Made by a program: the position numbers and the translations under genes
NCBI RefSeq assembly: GCF_003970795.1
Contig: NZ_RWKW01000035.1
Coordinates: 124,001 to 188,000, forward strand
DNA from: Aquibium carbonis
GTDB taxonomy: Bacteria > Pseudomonadota > Alphaproteobacteria > Rhizobiales > Rhizobiaceae
Length of the DNA stretch: 64,000 bases
Direction: 5' to 3'
In this document: positions 46,801 to 57,512 of the stretch, one piece after another
Layout: every line of letters begins with the position of its first letter
Position numbering within the stretch: the first letter of the stretch is position 1
The notes under the pieces: model-generated
What the model was told of the DNA's origin: nothing
Databases searched by the model: none
What the model saw: only the letters and a program-made list of their open reading frames with translations

Positions 46801-47430
46801 ATGCAGTCGAAGAGTATCTCCGCACCCCGCTTTGCAGTACTTGCGGCCGGTATCGCCGGCTTCGTCGTGGCCAACGTCGTGCCGGCCATGGCCCAGCAGC
46901 AGGGCCAGCCGCCCCGCGGCTGGTTCAAGGCCTGTTCGAAGCAGGAAGACATCGACATCTGCAACGTTCAGAACATCGTGGTCGCCGATTCGGGCCAGCT
47001 GATCACTGGCGTGAGCCTGATCGAGGTCAAGGGAAAGGTGAACCGCAAGGTGTTCCAGGTGACCGTGCCCACCGGCCGCATGATGATGCCCGGCATCGGC
47101 ATGCAGGTGGACACCGCCAAGCCGCAGAAGGTCGACTATGCCGTTTGCTTCCCGGATCGGTGCGTAGCCGAGGTTCCGATGACGGACGCGCTCGTCGCGA
47201 GCTTCAAGAAGGGCACCGAGCTGACGCTGACCTCGGTCAACTTCCAGAACCAGCCGAACCCGATCAAGGTCTCGCTCGCCGGCTTCACGGCCGCGTTCGA
47301 CGGCGCGCCGCTTCAGCAGGCCGACATCGAGGATCGCCAGAAGAAGCTTCAGGAGTTCGTGTCCAAGAACAACGAGGACTTCGCCAAGAAGCTTCGGGAA
47401 GAGCAGGAAAAGGCCAAGGCCGCGAACTGA
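46801..47430 (+). CDS. Invasion-associated locus B (IalB) family protein
   Basis: A 209-residue exported protein with a signal peptide ending near PAMAQQ. The IalB features are WFKACSKQEDIDICNVQN, the DYAVCFPDRCVAEVPM disulphide region and a basic helical C-terminus (KKLQEFVSKNNEDFAKKLR). The family is named after a Bartonella invasion locus but is widespread in free-living Rhizobiales, so the name does not show pathogenicity here. GAGAGGAAA lies before the ATG. Confidence 0.9.
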   Translation: MQSKSISAPRFAVLAAGIAGFVVANVVPAMAQQQGQPPRGWFKACSKQEDIDICNVQNIVVADSGQLITGVSLIEVKGKVNRKVFQVTVPTGRMMMPGIGMQVDTAKPQKVDYAVCFPDRCVAEVPMTDALVASFKKGTELTLTSVNFQNQPNPIKVSLAGFTAAFDGAPLQQADIEDRQKKLQEFVSKNNEDFAKKLREEQEKAKAAN

Positions 47431-47444
47431 CGCGACCGGCATGG

Positions 47445-47466
47445 GGCGGCGCGGGGACGCGCCGCC
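47445..47466 (+). terminator. Terminator hairpin after the ialB-family gene
   Basis: A perfect 9-bp stem (GGCGGCGCG / CGCGCCGCC) closed by a GGGA tetraloop begins 14 bases after the stop codon. No T run follows, so termination may need Rho or be partial. Confidence 0.5.
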
Positions 47467-47696
47467 GGAAGCTGCCCTGCATCCGTGATCATTGCGAAGG
47501 CGTGGATTTCGATCCGCGCCTTCTTTCGTAGCGGACGTACCCGACCGCCTCGCCCCCAGGCAACAACGACTGAAGCGCCATTGCGGGGCGAGATCCATCA
47601 GCGGTGAGGGGTGGACACCTGTCGGCCGGGCGCTCTGGCAAAGGCCATCGGCGTCAAGACACGTCCCACCCGGTTGCGGGCGTCAGCCCGGCCGGG

Positions 47697-48047
47697 TCAG
47701 ACCGAGAAGCTGGTGCCGCAGCCGCAGGACGCGACGGCATTGGGGTTGCGGATCTGAAACGACTGGCCGATCAGGTCGTCGACGAAGTCGATCACCGAGC
47801 CGCCCATGTAGATGAGTGACATTTCGTCGACGAGTACCGTAGCGCCGTCTCGCTCGATGGCGGTATCGTCGTCATTGCGCTCGGCGGTCAGGTCGAACTT
47901 GTAGGAAAAGCCCGAGCAACCGCCACCTTCGACGGAAACGCGAAGTGCGCTTTTGTCCTGCTCGGCGGCGAGGATACGGACGATCCGCTTCGCGGCCGCC
48001 TCGGTCAGTTCCACGCCCTTCATCGAATTCTTGGCGTCGCTGCCCAT
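47697..48047 (-). CDS. A-type iron-sulfur carrier (IscA/ErpA/SufA family)
   Basis: A 116-residue HesB/IscA-like protein with the three conserved cysteines in [12 protein letters not shown] and [10 protein letters not shown]. These proteins receive Fe-S clusters from scaffolds and deliver them to apo-enzymes. The start at 48047 has AAGGTGA close upstream; the frame opens to 48092. It is divergent from the dgt gene, and no other isc or suf gene lies in the window. ErpA is the most likely ortholog, but family members cannot be told apart by eye. Confidence 0.9.
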   Translation of the reverse strand: MGSDAKNSMKGVELTEAAAKRIVRILAAEQDKSALRVSVEGGGCSGFSYKFDLTAERNDDDTAIERDGATVLVDEMSLIYMGGSVIDFVDDLIGQSFQIRNPNAVASCGCGTSFSV

Positions 48048-48117
48048 GGCATCACCTTGCTTTTGCAATCCCACGATAGGTATGAAGCGCATCGGGGCAA
48101 GTCAACCGGCGAGATCA

Positions 48118-49338
48118 ATGTCCGTGCAAGGTCCACGCGACGACATCGGATATGGATATCGGCCGCGCGCCGCCTTCGCATGCGATCCGGCTGCGACGCG
48201 GGGGCGCTTCTACGCCGAACCGGAGAGCCCGACGCGCACGCCCTTCCAGCGCGACCGCGACCGCATCATCCATTCCACCGCCTTTCGCCGGCTGAAGCAC
48301 AAGACGCAGGTCTTCTTCGCCCACGAGGCCGACCACTACCGCACCCGGCTCACCCATTCGATCGAGGTGGCGCAGATCGCACGTGCGCTGGCGCGCGCTT
48401 TGCGGCTCGACGAGGATCTGGCCGAGGCGGTGGCGCTGGTCCACGATTTCGGCCACACGCCCTTCGGCCACACCGGCGAAGACGCGCTGCATGCGAAGAT
48501 GGCGGCCTATGGCGGCTTCGACCACAACGCCCAGGCGCTGCGGGTGGTCACCAAGCTCGAGCGCCGCTATGCCGAGTTCGACGGGCTGAACCTGTCGTGG
48601 GAAACGCTGGAGGGCCTCGTCAAGCACAATGGTCCGCTGGTGGGCCCGGAGGGGGCGGGGTTGAAGGGGCCGCTGCCGCAGTCGATCCGTGATTTCGACG
48701 CGCTGTACCCCCTGGATCTTGCCAGCTATGCATCACTGGAGGCGCAGGTTGCGGCGATCGCCGACGACATCGCCTACGACGCGCATGACATCGACGATGG
48801 CCTGCGCTCCGGCCTGCTGACTCTGGAAATGCTGGAGGGGCCGGCCTTCACGGCCGAACTGCTGGCGATCGTACGTGAGCGCTATCCCGCGCTCGATCCC
48901 ATTCGAACCGGACACGAACTGATGCGGCGCCAGATCACCATGATGGTGGAGGACGTGATCGGCGAGGCGCAGGACCGGCTTGCGGCGCTCGATCCGGCAT
49001 CGCCCGAGGCCGTTCGCGCCGCGCCACGCGCCATCGCCGCCTTCTCCGACACCATGCGCGACCGCGAGAAAGAACTGAAGGCCTTCCTCTACGCCAATCT
49101 CTACCGGCATCCGGACGTGATGGCTGTGCGGGCGCGGGCCGAGCGCATCGTCGCCGACCTGTTCGACGTCTATTTCGATGATCCGGAGACGATGCCGGAG
49201 GGCTGGCGGGGTATCCTCACGCGGGCCGGCGACGCCGTGAAGGCGCGGCACGTGGCGGATTTCCTGGCGGGCATGACCGACACCTACGCATTGAAGGAAC
49301 ACCGGCGGCTGTTTGACCATACGCCCGATATCGGTTAG
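48118..49338 (+). CDS. dgt: Deoxyguanosinetriphosphate triphosphohydrolase-like protein
   Basis: A 406-residue HD-domain hydrolase. The metal-binding residues are in [13 protein letters not shown] and [16 protein letters not shown], and [20 protein letters not shown] is the family opening. Members hydrolyse dNTPs to the nucleoside and triphosphate. The ATG at 48118 is preceded by GAGA; an in-frame ATG exists at 48082. argS follows after 58 bases, the usual order in Rhizobiales. Confidence 0.93.
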   Translation: MSVQGPRDDIGYGYRPRAAFACDPAATRGRFYAEPESPTRTPFQRDRDRIIHSTAFRRLKHKTQVFFAHEADHYRTRLTHSIEVAQIARALARALRLDEDLAEAVALVHDFGHTPFGHTGEDALHAKMAAYGGFDHNAQALRVVTKLERRYAEFDGLNLSWETLEGLVKHNGPLVGPEGAGLKGPLPQSIRDFDALYPLDLASYASLEAQVAAIADDIAYDAHDIDDGLRSGLLTLEMLEGPAFTAELLAIVRERYPALDPIRTGHELMRRQITMMVEDVIGEAQDRLAALDPASPEAVRAAPRAIAAFSDTMRDREKELKAFLYANLYRHPDVMAVRARAERIVADLFDVYFDDPETMPEGWRGILTRAGDAVKARHVADFLAGMTDTYALKEHRRLFDHTPDIG

Positions 49339-49396
49339 GCGGAGCCCCGCGAACGGCACACCGCTGCCGGCCTCTCGAAACCCCGGAAGACGACCG

Positions 49397-51154
49397 ATGA
49401 ACATCTTCGCCGATTTCCACGATCGGATCAGCAAGGCCATCCTTTCGCTCGGCCTGACCCCCGTCGACGGGTCTGACCTGTCGCTGGCGCGCGTGACCGT
49501 CGAGCCGCCCCGCGATGCGACCCATGGCGACCTCGCCACCAACGCGGCGATGGTGCTGTCGAAGGCCGTCGGCGAAAATCCGCGCGTGCTGGCGCAAAAG
49601 ATCGCCGATCGCCTCAAGGACGAGCCCGACGTGGCGCGTGTCGACATTGCCGGTCCGGGCTTCATCAACCTGGCGCTGAGCGATGCCTTCTGGCAGGCGA
49701 GGCTGCGGGAGATGCTGGCCGCCGGTCTGGACTACGGTCGTTCGACGGTCGGAGCCGGCCACCGCGTCAACGTCGAGTTCGTGTCCGCCAATCCGACCGG
49801 GCCGATGCATGTGGGCCATTGCCGCGGCGCGGTCGTCGGCGACACGCTAGCCAACATCATGGCCTTCGCCGGCTACGACGTCGTCAAGGAGTACTACATC
49901 AACGATGCCGGCTCGCAGATCGACGTGCTCGGCCGTTCGGCGCTGCTGCGCTATCGCGAGGCGCTGGGCGAGAACATCGGCGACATCCCGGCCGGACTCT
50001 ATCCCGGCGACTACCTGAAGCCGGTGGGACAGGCGCTGCTCGACGAATATGGCTCCGGCCTGCTCGGCATGGCCGAGGTCAAGGCGCTGGACATCGCCAA
50101 GGACAAGGCCATCGCCATGATGATGGAGATGATCCGCGAGGACCTGGCCGCGCTCAACGTGCATCATGACGTGTTTTTCTCGGAACGCAGCCTGCATGAA
50201 GGCAACGGCGGCAGGATACGCTCGGCCATCACCGACCTGACGCTGTCGGGCCATGTCTACAAGGGCAAGCTGCCGCCGCCGAAGGGGCAGAAGCCGGAGG
50301 ACTGGGAGGACCGCGAGCAGACGCTGTTCCGTTCCACCGAGGTCGGCGACGACATCGACCGGCCTCTGGTCAAGTCGGATGGCGCCTTCACCTATTTCGC
50401 CGCCGATGTCGCCTATATGAAGGACAAGTACGAGCGCGGCTTCGAGGAACTGATCTTCGTGCTCGGGGCCGACCATGGCGGCTACGTCAAGCGCCTGGAA
50501 GCGCTCGGCAAGGCACTGTCGGGCGGCGCCCTCGAGATCGAGGTGCTGCTGTGCCAGCTGGTGCGCCTCTACCGCGACGGCGAGCCGGTGAAGATGTCGA
50601 AACGGTCCGGCGAGTTCGTGACGCTGCGCGATGTGGTGGACGAGGTCGGCCGCGATCCGATCCGCTTCATGATGCTCTACCGCAAGAACGATGCGCCGCT
50701 GGATTTCGACTTCGCCAAGGTCACCGAACAGTCCAAGGACAACCCGGTCTTCTACGTCCAGTATGCATCGGCGCGCTGCCATTCGGTCTTCCGCCAGGCG
50801 GCGGAACAGTTCTCCGGCGCATCCTTCGACCGCGCGAGCCTGTCCGGTGCGGTGGGCGGGCTCACCGACGAGGCCGAGATCGCCATGGTGCGCAAGCTCG
50901 CCGAGTATCCCCGCATCGTCGAGTCGGCGGCCGCCGCGCATGAGCCGCATCGCATCGCATTCTACCTCTACGAGGTGGCCAGCGCGTTGCATGCGCTGTG
51001 GAACCGGGGGACCGACAATCCGGACTTACGTTTTCTTAAGGTTAACGATCCAGAATCGACCAAAGCCAGACTTGGGCTGGTGCGGGCCGTGCTTGACGTC
51101 TTGACGTCGGGGCTCGGGTTGCTCGGTGCGGATGCTCCTGAGGAAATGCGCTGA
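49397..51154 (+). CDS. argS: Arginyl-tRNA synthetase
   Basis: A 585-residue class I synthetase. The HIGH-type motif is [13 protein letters not shown] and the KMSKS-type loop is [15 protein letters not shown], with an N-terminal Add-1 domain and a C-terminal anticodon-binding domain. It charges tRNA-Arg with arginine. The start gives the typical MNIFADF opening. A SPOR-domain gene follows 101 bases later. Confidence 0.97.
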   Translation: MNIFADFHDRISKAILSLGLTPVDGSDLSLARVTVEPPRDATHGDLATNAAMVLSKAVGENPRVLAQKIADRLKDEPDVARVDIAGPGFINLALSDAFWQARLREMLAAGLDYGRSTVGAGHRVNVEFVSANPTGPMHVGHCRGAVVGDTLANIMAFAGYDVVKEYYINDAGSQIDVLGRSALLRYREALGENIGDIPAGLYPGDYLKPVGQALLDEYGSGLLGMAEVKALDIAKDKAIAMMMEMIREDLAALNVHHDVFFSERSLHEGNGGRIRSAITDLTLSGHVYKGKLPPPKGQKPEDWEDREQTLFRSTEVGDDIDRPLVKSDGAFTYFAADVAYMKDKYERGFEELIFVLGADHGGYVKRLEALGKALSGGALEIEVLLCQLVRLYRDGEPVKMSKRSGEFVTLRDVVDEVGRDPIRFMMLYRKNDAPLDFDFAKVTEQSKDNPVFYVQYASARCHSVFRQAAEQFSGASFDRASLSGAVGGLTDEAEIAMVRKLAEYPRIVESAAAAHEPHRIAFYLYEVASALHALWNRGTDNPDLRFLKVNDPESTKARLGLVRAVLDVLTSGLGLLGADAPEEMR

Positions 51155-51255
51155 GACGCTCGAAAAACCGCCACCTTTCGCCCACAATACGCTGGTAACG
51201 CCCAAGGTCCGTGGCGATTACGTCGCTCGGACATCTGCGAGTTCGGGGACGAGTA

Positions 51256-54200
51256 ATGGCAGATCTGAAGCATCTCAAGGTGCAGCCGCACGGCAAGGAC
51301 GGCGATAGTGATCCGCTGGCCGAACTGACGCGCATCATGGGGCTGAACCCGCAGACTGGAGCGCGTGAAACGGTGTCCGACGAATTCGGTATCGATCTCG
51401 AGCGCGAGTTGATTGGCGACATGGGCGCCAATGACAGCCGCGCACCAGGGACGAGGACCTCCAACGGCGTCAGTGCGCCCGCCGTCACGGCGCCTGCCGG
51501 TTCGCCCGCACAGCGTTCGAACGACGGTTGGAAGCCGGCTTCCGTGGACGTTCCGTCCGCATCGCGAGGTCAGGCGGCAATGGACGGGCCGCGCCCGGCC
51601 ATCGATCCGTTTGCCGCCCTTTCGAAGCCCGTTGCGCCATCGGTCCCGCAAGGCCTGACCTCGCGGGCCGCCCCGCAAGAGGCCGAAAAGCCCGCCACGC
51701 GGCGCGACTGGTCGATCGCCGGCGCGTCCGCACAGACGGCTCCCTCCGGTTCGACACCCGTTGCGCGGGCTCCCTCCGACGAAGCCGCGGAAGAGGATCC
51801 GTTCGAGCGGCTGGCCGCGTTCTCCCGTCAGTGGCTCGATCGTAGCCAGCCGGACGCGGGCGCAGCCGCGACTGGTCCCGGGTTTCGCATGCCCTCCCAG
51901 CCATCCGGCCCCGTGTCGGCCGTTCCGGCCCCGGAGCGCGCGAAGCCCGTGTCCGACGTTTCGCCTCGGCCCGTGCCTTCGACCGCGATCCCGTCCGCAT
52001 CGCCGGCGTCCCCCGCGAGCGGACTTTCGTCGACCGTGCCGGCATCCATGAAGTCGACGGCTTCGCGCCTCGCCGATCCGGCGCCGGTGGTTCCGCCGCC
52101 CGCCGAGGACAAGATCTTCGATCCTTTCGCCGAACTGGTCGCCATGGCCGGGCAGACGCGCCAGACGGCGCCCGCCGGCCCCGAAGGCCCGGCCGCGATC
52201 GCATCCGTCCCGGCGGCTGCGCCGGCCAGCCCGCAGCCACGCCCCCAAGCCGTGAAGACGGACCCCGCTCCCGCCGATGGGGCGGCGCCCTACCAGTCGA
52301 CGGTCGCGAACCCGTCGATCATCGCGCGGCGTACCAACTGGCAGTCGGCTACGGGCAATGTCCCCGCCTTCACGCCGCGTGACCCGTCGGCTGTCACGCC
52401 GCAGGTCGCCGCAGCGGCAGCCGCGACGATCGCGCCATCGGTGGCCCGAGCCGCGATGCCGGCCCAGGTTGAACCGGCGGCGGTGGAAACCGCGCCTGCA
52501 AAGCCCGAGCCGGAAGCATACGTCCCTCAGGTCCAGGCGCCTGACCATCCTGCGTCCGACGAACGGCCCACGACCGAACCGGCCAGTCCGGCCCTCCAAA
52601 ATGCCCCGGCGACACCCGTGGTCGAGGCCGAAGCCCCCGAGGCTTCGACCTGGGATGCCATATCGGCCTGGGTCACCAAGCCGAGCGAGCGGCGCGTTCA
52701 ACCATCGCAAGACGGTCATCAGGCCAACACCGACGATCTGGACGATTTCTTCCGTGCCGAGGACGAGGACGATGCGTCGGTTCTCCCCCCTGTCGCGCAG
52801 ATTCCCGGACTGGCGCCCGAGACCGCCGGCGAAGACGATCTCGGCGGGTTCGACGATGACTTCGATCTCGAGAGCCTCCTGATGAGCGAACTTGAGGGCG
52901 AGGGGTACCGCGCCGAAGACGGCGGAGCCGACCGCAAGGCGACGGATCTCGCCGCGGCCCTGGCGCCATCCTCGCAGCCCGAGCGGGCTTTCCAGGGCGC
53001 TTCCGCCCGGAACGACGGGGTCGAACGTGTGGCCGAGGCGCGCGATGCCCAGGCGCAGGCCGTTTCGAAGGATGTTCTCGCCGAACTGGAGGAGCCTGAG
53101 GCCCGCGACGACGATGACGGCATGCCGGACGTCGATACGGTGGAGGTGCCGACCGCGCCCTATGTCGTCGCCGACGAGATCGACATCCCCGAACTGCACG
53201 TCGAGGACGACGTCCAGCCGGCGATCGCGGCGGATGACATCGATGCCGATTTCGGCGGTGGGTTCGAAGACCGCCCCGAGACCCGGCCCGCCGCCGGCAT
53301 GGCGGCAGGGGCCGCCGTCGCCATGGGCGAGACATGGTCGAACGCCGCACCGCGCGTCGCTCCGGGGACCGCACGGCACGACGATGTCGACGAGCTGGAT
53401 GCCGCCTTCGACGAGGCGGTCCGCTCCTGGGCCGAGGCCGAAAACCGGAAGGAGCAGGGCGCCGAAGGAACTGCCGCTACCGGTGGCGCGGCCATGTGGA
53501 TGAACGTGCGCCCGGGTCTCGACAGCCGTGCCCATGACGATGACGATTTCGATCCGACCTACCAGCCCGGCCCGGCCGCCTCGTATGAAGGTCGCTCGGT
53601 CCAGAAGAGCCGCGGTCTCATGGTGGCGGCGGTGGTGGCCGGCATTGCCGTGATCGGGGGCGTCGGCGCTTTCGTGATGTCGATGGGCGGCGGCGAGGGC
53701 GGGGATGCGCCCGTGCTCGTCCGCGCCGATCAGGAGCCGGTCAAGGTCAAGCCCGATCAGCCGGGCGGCATGACGGTGCCCAATCAGGACAAGGCGGTCT
53801 ACGAGCGCTTCAGCGCCGGCGGGTCCGACGGGCAGCCGGCCCAGGAACGATTGGTTTCCAACCAGGAGGAGCCTGTCAGTCTCGCCGTCCGGACCGTTCC
53901 CATCACCGCGCCGACGGCTTTGATCGACCCGGCCGACGCGGAGACGGCCGACGAACTGCCGGGCGCGTTTGGCCAGTCGGGCGACCTGGCGCGGCCGAAA
54001 TCCGAGGATCGCGTCGAGGCAACCGACGACTTCGATCCCGCGCTCTCGGAGGAGATCGCGGTGATCGCGCCGCATCGGGTTCGCACCATGGTCGTGCGGC
54101 CGGACGGGACGCTGGTCCCGCGCGAGGAGATGGAGCCGCAAGCCGTGATGGCCGCCGCCGAACCGGCGCCTGCTCCGCTGGCTCAGGCACCGATCCGTAC

Positions 54201-54750
54201 TAGTGATGCAGCCCCGGCCGCCAGCGCGGCATCCGACATGCAACCGGCGTCGTCCGCTAACGGGACCGCGCCGGCCGCCGCTTCCGAAAACCCGGCCGCG
54301 CCGGTCGCCGACGCGGTGCAGGATCCCCCCGTTCGAACGGTCGAGACCCGGACCATCACGCGCGACCAGGCGACGCCGTCGCGCGGCCCCGTCGCGCCGA
54401 CCCGCCCGTCGGACCAGCCGGTCGACATCGTCGGCAATGCCGGCGCAGCACCGGCCGGGACGCAGGTTGCCGCCGCCACGCCGGCGCCGGTCGTCGCAGC
54501 CCAGAGCAGCGAATGGGCCATGCAGATCGCCTCGCAGCCAACGCCTGAAGGCGCGCAGGCGAGCTATGCCGACCTGTCGCGCCGCTACTCGTCGGTGCTC
54601 AATGGACGCGGCGTCAACATCGTCAGGGCCGAAATCGCGGGGAAGGGCACGTACTGGCGCGTTCGCATTCCGGCCGGCTCGCGAGCCGAGGCGAACACGC
54701 TCTGCGATCGCTACAAGGCCGCGGGCGGGAGCTGCTTTGTGTCGAGGTAG
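51256..54750 (+). CDS. Large SPOR-domain membrane protein with repeated DPF motifs
   Basis: A 1164-residue protein. A long, mostly disordered Pro/Ala/acidic cytoplasmic-type region (1-785) precedes one membrane helix (about 788-808), a second low-complexity region, and a C-terminal SPOR domain (about 1084-1163, WAMQIASQPTPEGAQASYAD). SPOR domains bind denuded septal peptidoglycan, so this is probably a division-site protein. The N-terminal part repeats a short motif: DPLAELTRIMG (19-29), DPFAAL (117), EEDPFERLAAF (179-189) and DPFAELVAMAG (289-299). Start chosen at 51256 with GGGGACGA upstream. nagZ follows. SPOR genes between argS and nagZ are common in the order. Confidence 0.88.
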   Translation: MADLKHLKVQPHGKDGDSDPLAELTRIMGLNPQTGARETVSDEFGIDLERELIGDMGANDSRAPGTRTSNGVSAPAVTAPAGSPAQRSNDGWKPASVDVPSASRGQAAMDGPRPAIDPFAALSKPVAPSVPQGLTSRAAPQEAEKPATRRDWSIAGASAQTAPSGSTPVARAPSDEAAEEDPFERLAAFSRQWLDRSQPDAGAAATGPGFRMPSQPSGPVSAVPAPERAKPVSDVSPRPVPSTAIPSASPASPASGLSSTVPASMKSTASRLADPAPVVPPPAEDKIFDPFAELVAMAGQTRQTAPAGPEGPAAIASVPAAAPASPQPRPQAVKTDPAPADGAAPYQSTVANPSIIARRTNWQSATGNVPAFTPRDPSAVTPQVAAAAAATIAPSVARAAMPAQVEPAAVETAPAKPEPEAYVPQVQAPDHPASDERPTTEPASPALQNAPATPVVEAEAPEASTWDAISAWVTKPSERRVQPSQDGHQANTDDLDDFFRAEDEDDASVLPPVAQIPGLAPETAGEDDLGGFDDDFDLESLLMSELEGEGYRAEDGGADRKATDLAAALAPSSQPERAFQGASARNDGVERVAEARDAQAQAVSKDVLAELEEPEARDDDDGMPDVDTVEVPTAPYVVADEIDIPELHVEDDVQPAIAADDIDADFGGGFEDRPETRPAAGMAAGAAVAMGETWSNAAPRVAPGTARHDDVDELDAAFDEAVRSWAEAENRKEQGAEGTAATGGAAMWMNVRPGLDSRAHDDDDFDPTYQPGPAASYEGRSVQKSRGLMVAAVVAGIAVIGGVGAFVMSMGGGEGGDAPVLVRADQEPVKVKPDQPGGMTVPNQDKAVYERFSAGGSDGQPAQERLVSNQEEPVSLAVRTVPITAPTALIDPADAETADELPGAFGQSGDLARPKSEDRVEATDDFDPALSEEIAVIAPHRVRTMVVRPDGTLVPREEMEPQAVMAAAEPAPAPLAQAPIRTSDAAPAASAASDMQPASSANGTAPAAASENPAAPVADAVQDPPVRTVETRTITRDQATPSRGPVAPTRPSDQPVDIVGNAGAAPAGTQVAAATPAPVVAAQSSEWAMQIASQPTPEGAQASYADLSRRYSSVLNGRGVNIVRAEIAGKGTYWRVRIPAGSRAEANTLCDRYKAAGGSCFVSR

Positions 54751-54863
54751 TCCGAGCCGTCCAGAACCGAGTGCCGGCGGGCCGTCCTAAGGGGCGGCCC
54801 GTTCGCGTTCAGGACGACGCGGCGCAATTCCCTCGTCCGATCAAACGCACTACGCTGTGGGCC

Positions 54864-55883
54864 ATGAGCGAATCAAAAGCCGTCATTTTCGGGTCAACCG
54901 GCAAGCGCCTCACTGCCGAGGAGAAGGCCTTCTATCGCGGCGAGCGACCCTGGGGGTTCATCCTCTTTGCCCGCAACATCGGCGAACCTGCTGAAATCGC
55001 CGATCTGGTGGCCGAAATGCGTGACAGCGTCGGCCGGCCGGACGCGCCGGTCTTCATCGACCAGGAGGGCGGGCGGGTGCAGCGGCTGCGGCCGCCGCTG
55101 GTGCCGAACTATCCGCCGGCCGCAGCCCTCGGCGCCATTCACGCAGGTGATCCGGAGGCCGGGCTGCGCGCCGCCTGGCTGATGTCGCGGCTGCACGCCT
55201 TCGACCTGATGCGCTTCGGCATCAACGCCGACTGCCTGCCCGTGCTCGACGTGCCGGTGGAGGGCGCGCATGACGTGATCGGCAACCGCGCCTATGCGAA
55301 GGATCCGGAGGTGGTCGCCGCGATGGGCGGTGCCGCCGCGGACGGGCTCATGGCGGGCGGCGTTTTGCCGGTGATGAAGCACGTGCCGGGCCACGGACGG
55401 GCATTCGCCGACAGCCACCTGGCGCTGCCGGTGGTCGATGCGCCGCTGGACGAGTTGCGCGCACGCGACTTCGCGCCCTTCAAGGCGCTCAACTCGTTGC
55501 CGGTGGCGATGACGGCGCATGTCGTCTACACCGCGTTGGATCCGCATCGGCCGGCCACGACGTCGCCCCTGATCATTTCGCAGATCATCCGCGGCGAGAT
55601 CGGCTTCGACGGCCTCCTGATGAGCGACGACGTCTCGATGAAGGCGCTTTCTGGGGATTTCGACGAAAAATCCCGAGCCATCCTTGCCGCAGGTTGCGAT
55701 GTGGTCCTTCACTGCAATGGCGTGATGGACGAAATGCGGGCCGTCGCAAACGGGGTCGAAGCGCTTTCGCCGGAGGCGGTGCGCCGCGCCGGCCGGGCGC
55801 TGTCCCTTTTGGGACGCGCCGATGGCGCCGACGAGTTGTCCCTGCGCGAGGAATTCGCCGCCCTGACAGGGGCTTTTGCATGA
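54864..55883 (+). CDS. nagZ: Beta-N-acetylhexosaminidase NagZ
   Basis: A 339-residue glycoside hydrolase family 3 enzyme. The motifs KHVPGHGRAFADSHLALP and the nucleophile Asp in FDGLLMSDDVSMKAL are intact. NagZ removes GlcNAc from muropeptides in the cytosol during peptidoglycan recycling, a route tied to beta-lactamase induction in some bacteria. It lies 11 bases before scpA and is probably co-transcribed with scpAB. Confidence 0.95.
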   Translation: MSESKAVIFGSTGKRLTAEEKAFYRGERPWGFILFARNIGEPAEIADLVAEMRDSVGRPDAPVFIDQEGGRVQRLRPPLVPNYPPAAALGAIHAGDPEAGLRAAWLMSRLHAFDLMRFGINADCLPVLDVPVEGAHDVIGNRAYAKDPEVVAAMGGAAADGLMAGGVLPVMKHVPGHGRAFADSHLALPVVDAPLDELRARDFAPFKALNSLPVAMTAHVVYTALDPHRPATTSPLIISQIIRGEIGFDGLLMSDDVSMKALSGDFDEKSRAILAAGCDVVLHCNGVMDEMRAVANGVEALSPEAVRRAGRALSLLGRADGADELSLREEFAALTGAFA

Positions 55884-55894
55884 AGGGATGAGGC

Positions 55895-56731
55895 GTGGCC
55901 GAGGCCGCCGGAGCATCGAAGGGCAGACCGACTCCGATGGAGCGCCTGTGGGCGCCCGAGGAGGAGGCGCGCGATCCGGCCGAAGCCCTGGTCGTCGACG
56001 TCGACGGCTTCGAGGGACCGCTCGACCTGCTGCTGCATCTGGCGCGCAACCAGAAGGTCGATCTCGCCCGCATCTCGATCCTGGCACTGGCCGAGCAGTA
56101 TCTCGTCTTCGTCGATCGGGCTCGCAAGCTCAGGCTCGAGCTTGCGGCGGACTACCTGGTGATGGCGGCCTGGCTCGCCTTCCTGAAATCGAAGCTCCTC
56201 CTTCCCAAGATCCCGGGCGAGGATGGCGAGAGCGGTGAGGAACTGGCCGCCGCGCTGCAGTTTCGGCTCAAGCGGCTGGAAGCGATGCGCGACGCGGCCG
56301 GACGGCTGGTGAACCGCAACCGGCTCGGACGCGACGTGATGGCGCGTGGAATGCCCGAGATCGTGGTGCTGGAAAAGCAGACCACCTACCAGGCCTCGCT
56401 CTACGATCTCCTGACCGCCTACGCGATCCAGCGCCAGCGCCAGGCCATCACGAACGTGCGGATCGCCAGGCGCACGGTTTGGTCGTTGCAGGACGCGCGC
56501 GAGCTTTTGACGCGGCTCGTGGGCCGCATGCGCGACTGGACGAGCCTCGACCGCTTCCTGGTCGACTACCTGACGACGCCGCAGGAGCGTGCGACCGCCA
56601 TCGCCAGTTCCTTCGCGGCATCGCTGGAACTGGTGCGGGAGGGCACGCTCGACATCCGCCAGGAAGAGGCTTTCGCGCCGATCTACCTGCGCGCGCGCAC
56701 GGCCGCCGCGCCGGAGGTGACCCATGCCTGA
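55895..56731 (+). CDS. scpA: Segregation and condensation protein A
   Basis: A 278-residue kleisin. The family opening VDGFEGPLDLLLHLARNQKVDL and the following ADYLVMAAWLAFLKSKLLLP are clear. ScpA bridges the heads of the SMC dimer and, with ScpB, forms the chromosome-organising condensin. The GTG start at 55895 has GGATGAGG upstream; an ATG at 55937 is possible. Its end overlaps scpB by 8 bases. Confidence 0.95.
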   Translation: MAEAAGASKGRPTPMERLWAPEEEARDPAEALVVDVDGFEGPLDLLLHLARNQKVDLARISILALAEQYLVFVDRARKLRLELAADYLVMAAWLAFLKSKLLLPKIPGEDGESGEELAAALQFRLKRLEAMRDAAGRLVNRNRLGRDVMARGMPEIVVLEKQTTYQASLYDLLTAYAIQRQRQAITNVRIARRTVWSLQDARELLTRLVGRMRDWTSLDRFLVDYLTTPQERATAIASSFAASLELVREGTLDIRQEEAFAPIYLRARTAAAPEVTHA

Positions 56732-57464
56732 CGTAAGCAAGGCCGCCATGCCCATCGAGGAGGACGACTTTTTTACGGTGCCTGCCGGCAACGACAATCC
56801 GGCCGAACGGCTGCACTTCGCCGAAGCGATCCGCATGGCCGAAGCGATCGTCTTTGCCTCCGCCGAGCCGGTGACGGAGAGGGCGCTTGCCGCGCGCCTG
56901 CCCGACGGGATCGACGTGCCGGCGGTGATGGCCGCCATGCAGCGGCAGTACGAACGGCGCGGCGTCAATCTCGTTCGCGTCGCTGACGCCTGGGCGTTCC
57001 GGACGGCCGGCGATCTCGCCTTCCTGATGAGCCGCGACGCGCCGCAGCAGAAGAAACTGTCGCGCGCCGCCCTCGAGGTTCTGGCGATCATCGCCTACCA
57101 CCAGCCGGTAACCCGCGCCGAGATCGAGGAGGTGCGCGGCGTCGAGACGTCGAAGGGCACGCTCGACACGCTCCTGGAGAGCGGCTGGGTGCGGATGCGC
57201 GGACGTCGCCGCACGCCGGGACGTCCGGTCACCTACGGCACCACCATGGCGTTCCTCGATCATTTCGGCCTTTCCGAGCTGCGCGACCTGCCGGGAATGG
57301 ACGAACTCAAGGGCGCGGGGCTCCTGTCGTCGCGGATGCCGTCGAACTTCTCCATGCCGCTTCCGCCGGCCGATCCCGAGGACCTCTCCGATGACGAGGA
57401 TCCGCTGACCGACATCGACCTCGAGGAACTCGGGCTGTTGACACCCCGCGGTGGGGATGGTTGA
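56724..57464 (+). CDS. scpB: Segregation and condensation protein B
   Basis: A 246-residue ScpB with two winged-helix domains. The pattern AEAIVFASAEPVTERALAAR, EVLAIIAYHQPVTRAEIEEV and GRPVTYGTT is diagnostic. It binds ScpA as a dimer within the SMC complex. The acidic C-terminal tail is longer than in Bacillus. In many relatives tatA follows directly; here an ABC ATPase gene lies between. Confidence 0.95.
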   Translation: MPDVSKAAMPIEEDDFFTVPAGNDNPAERLHFAEAIRMAEAIVFASAEPVTERALAARLPDGIDVPAVMAAMQRQYERRGVNLVRVADAWAFRTAGDLAFLMSRDAPQQKKLSRAALEVLAIIAYHQPVTRAEIEEVRGVETSKGTLDTLLESGWVRMRGRRRTPGRPVTYGTTMAFLDHFGLSELRDLPGMDELKGAGLLSSRMPSNFSMPLPPADPEDLSDDEDPLTDIDLEELGLLTPRGGDG

Positions 57465-57512
57465 CCACGGCACCCGGCGGCAGGTCGCCGGGCCGGGCCG
57501 CGACGATCATCG

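Noticed and set aside
50968-54243. 1091-residue minus-strand open frame opposite the SPOR gene
   Set aside because: Arg/Gly/His-rich shadow frame caused by high GC. The plus strand encodes recognisable TM and SPOR domains.
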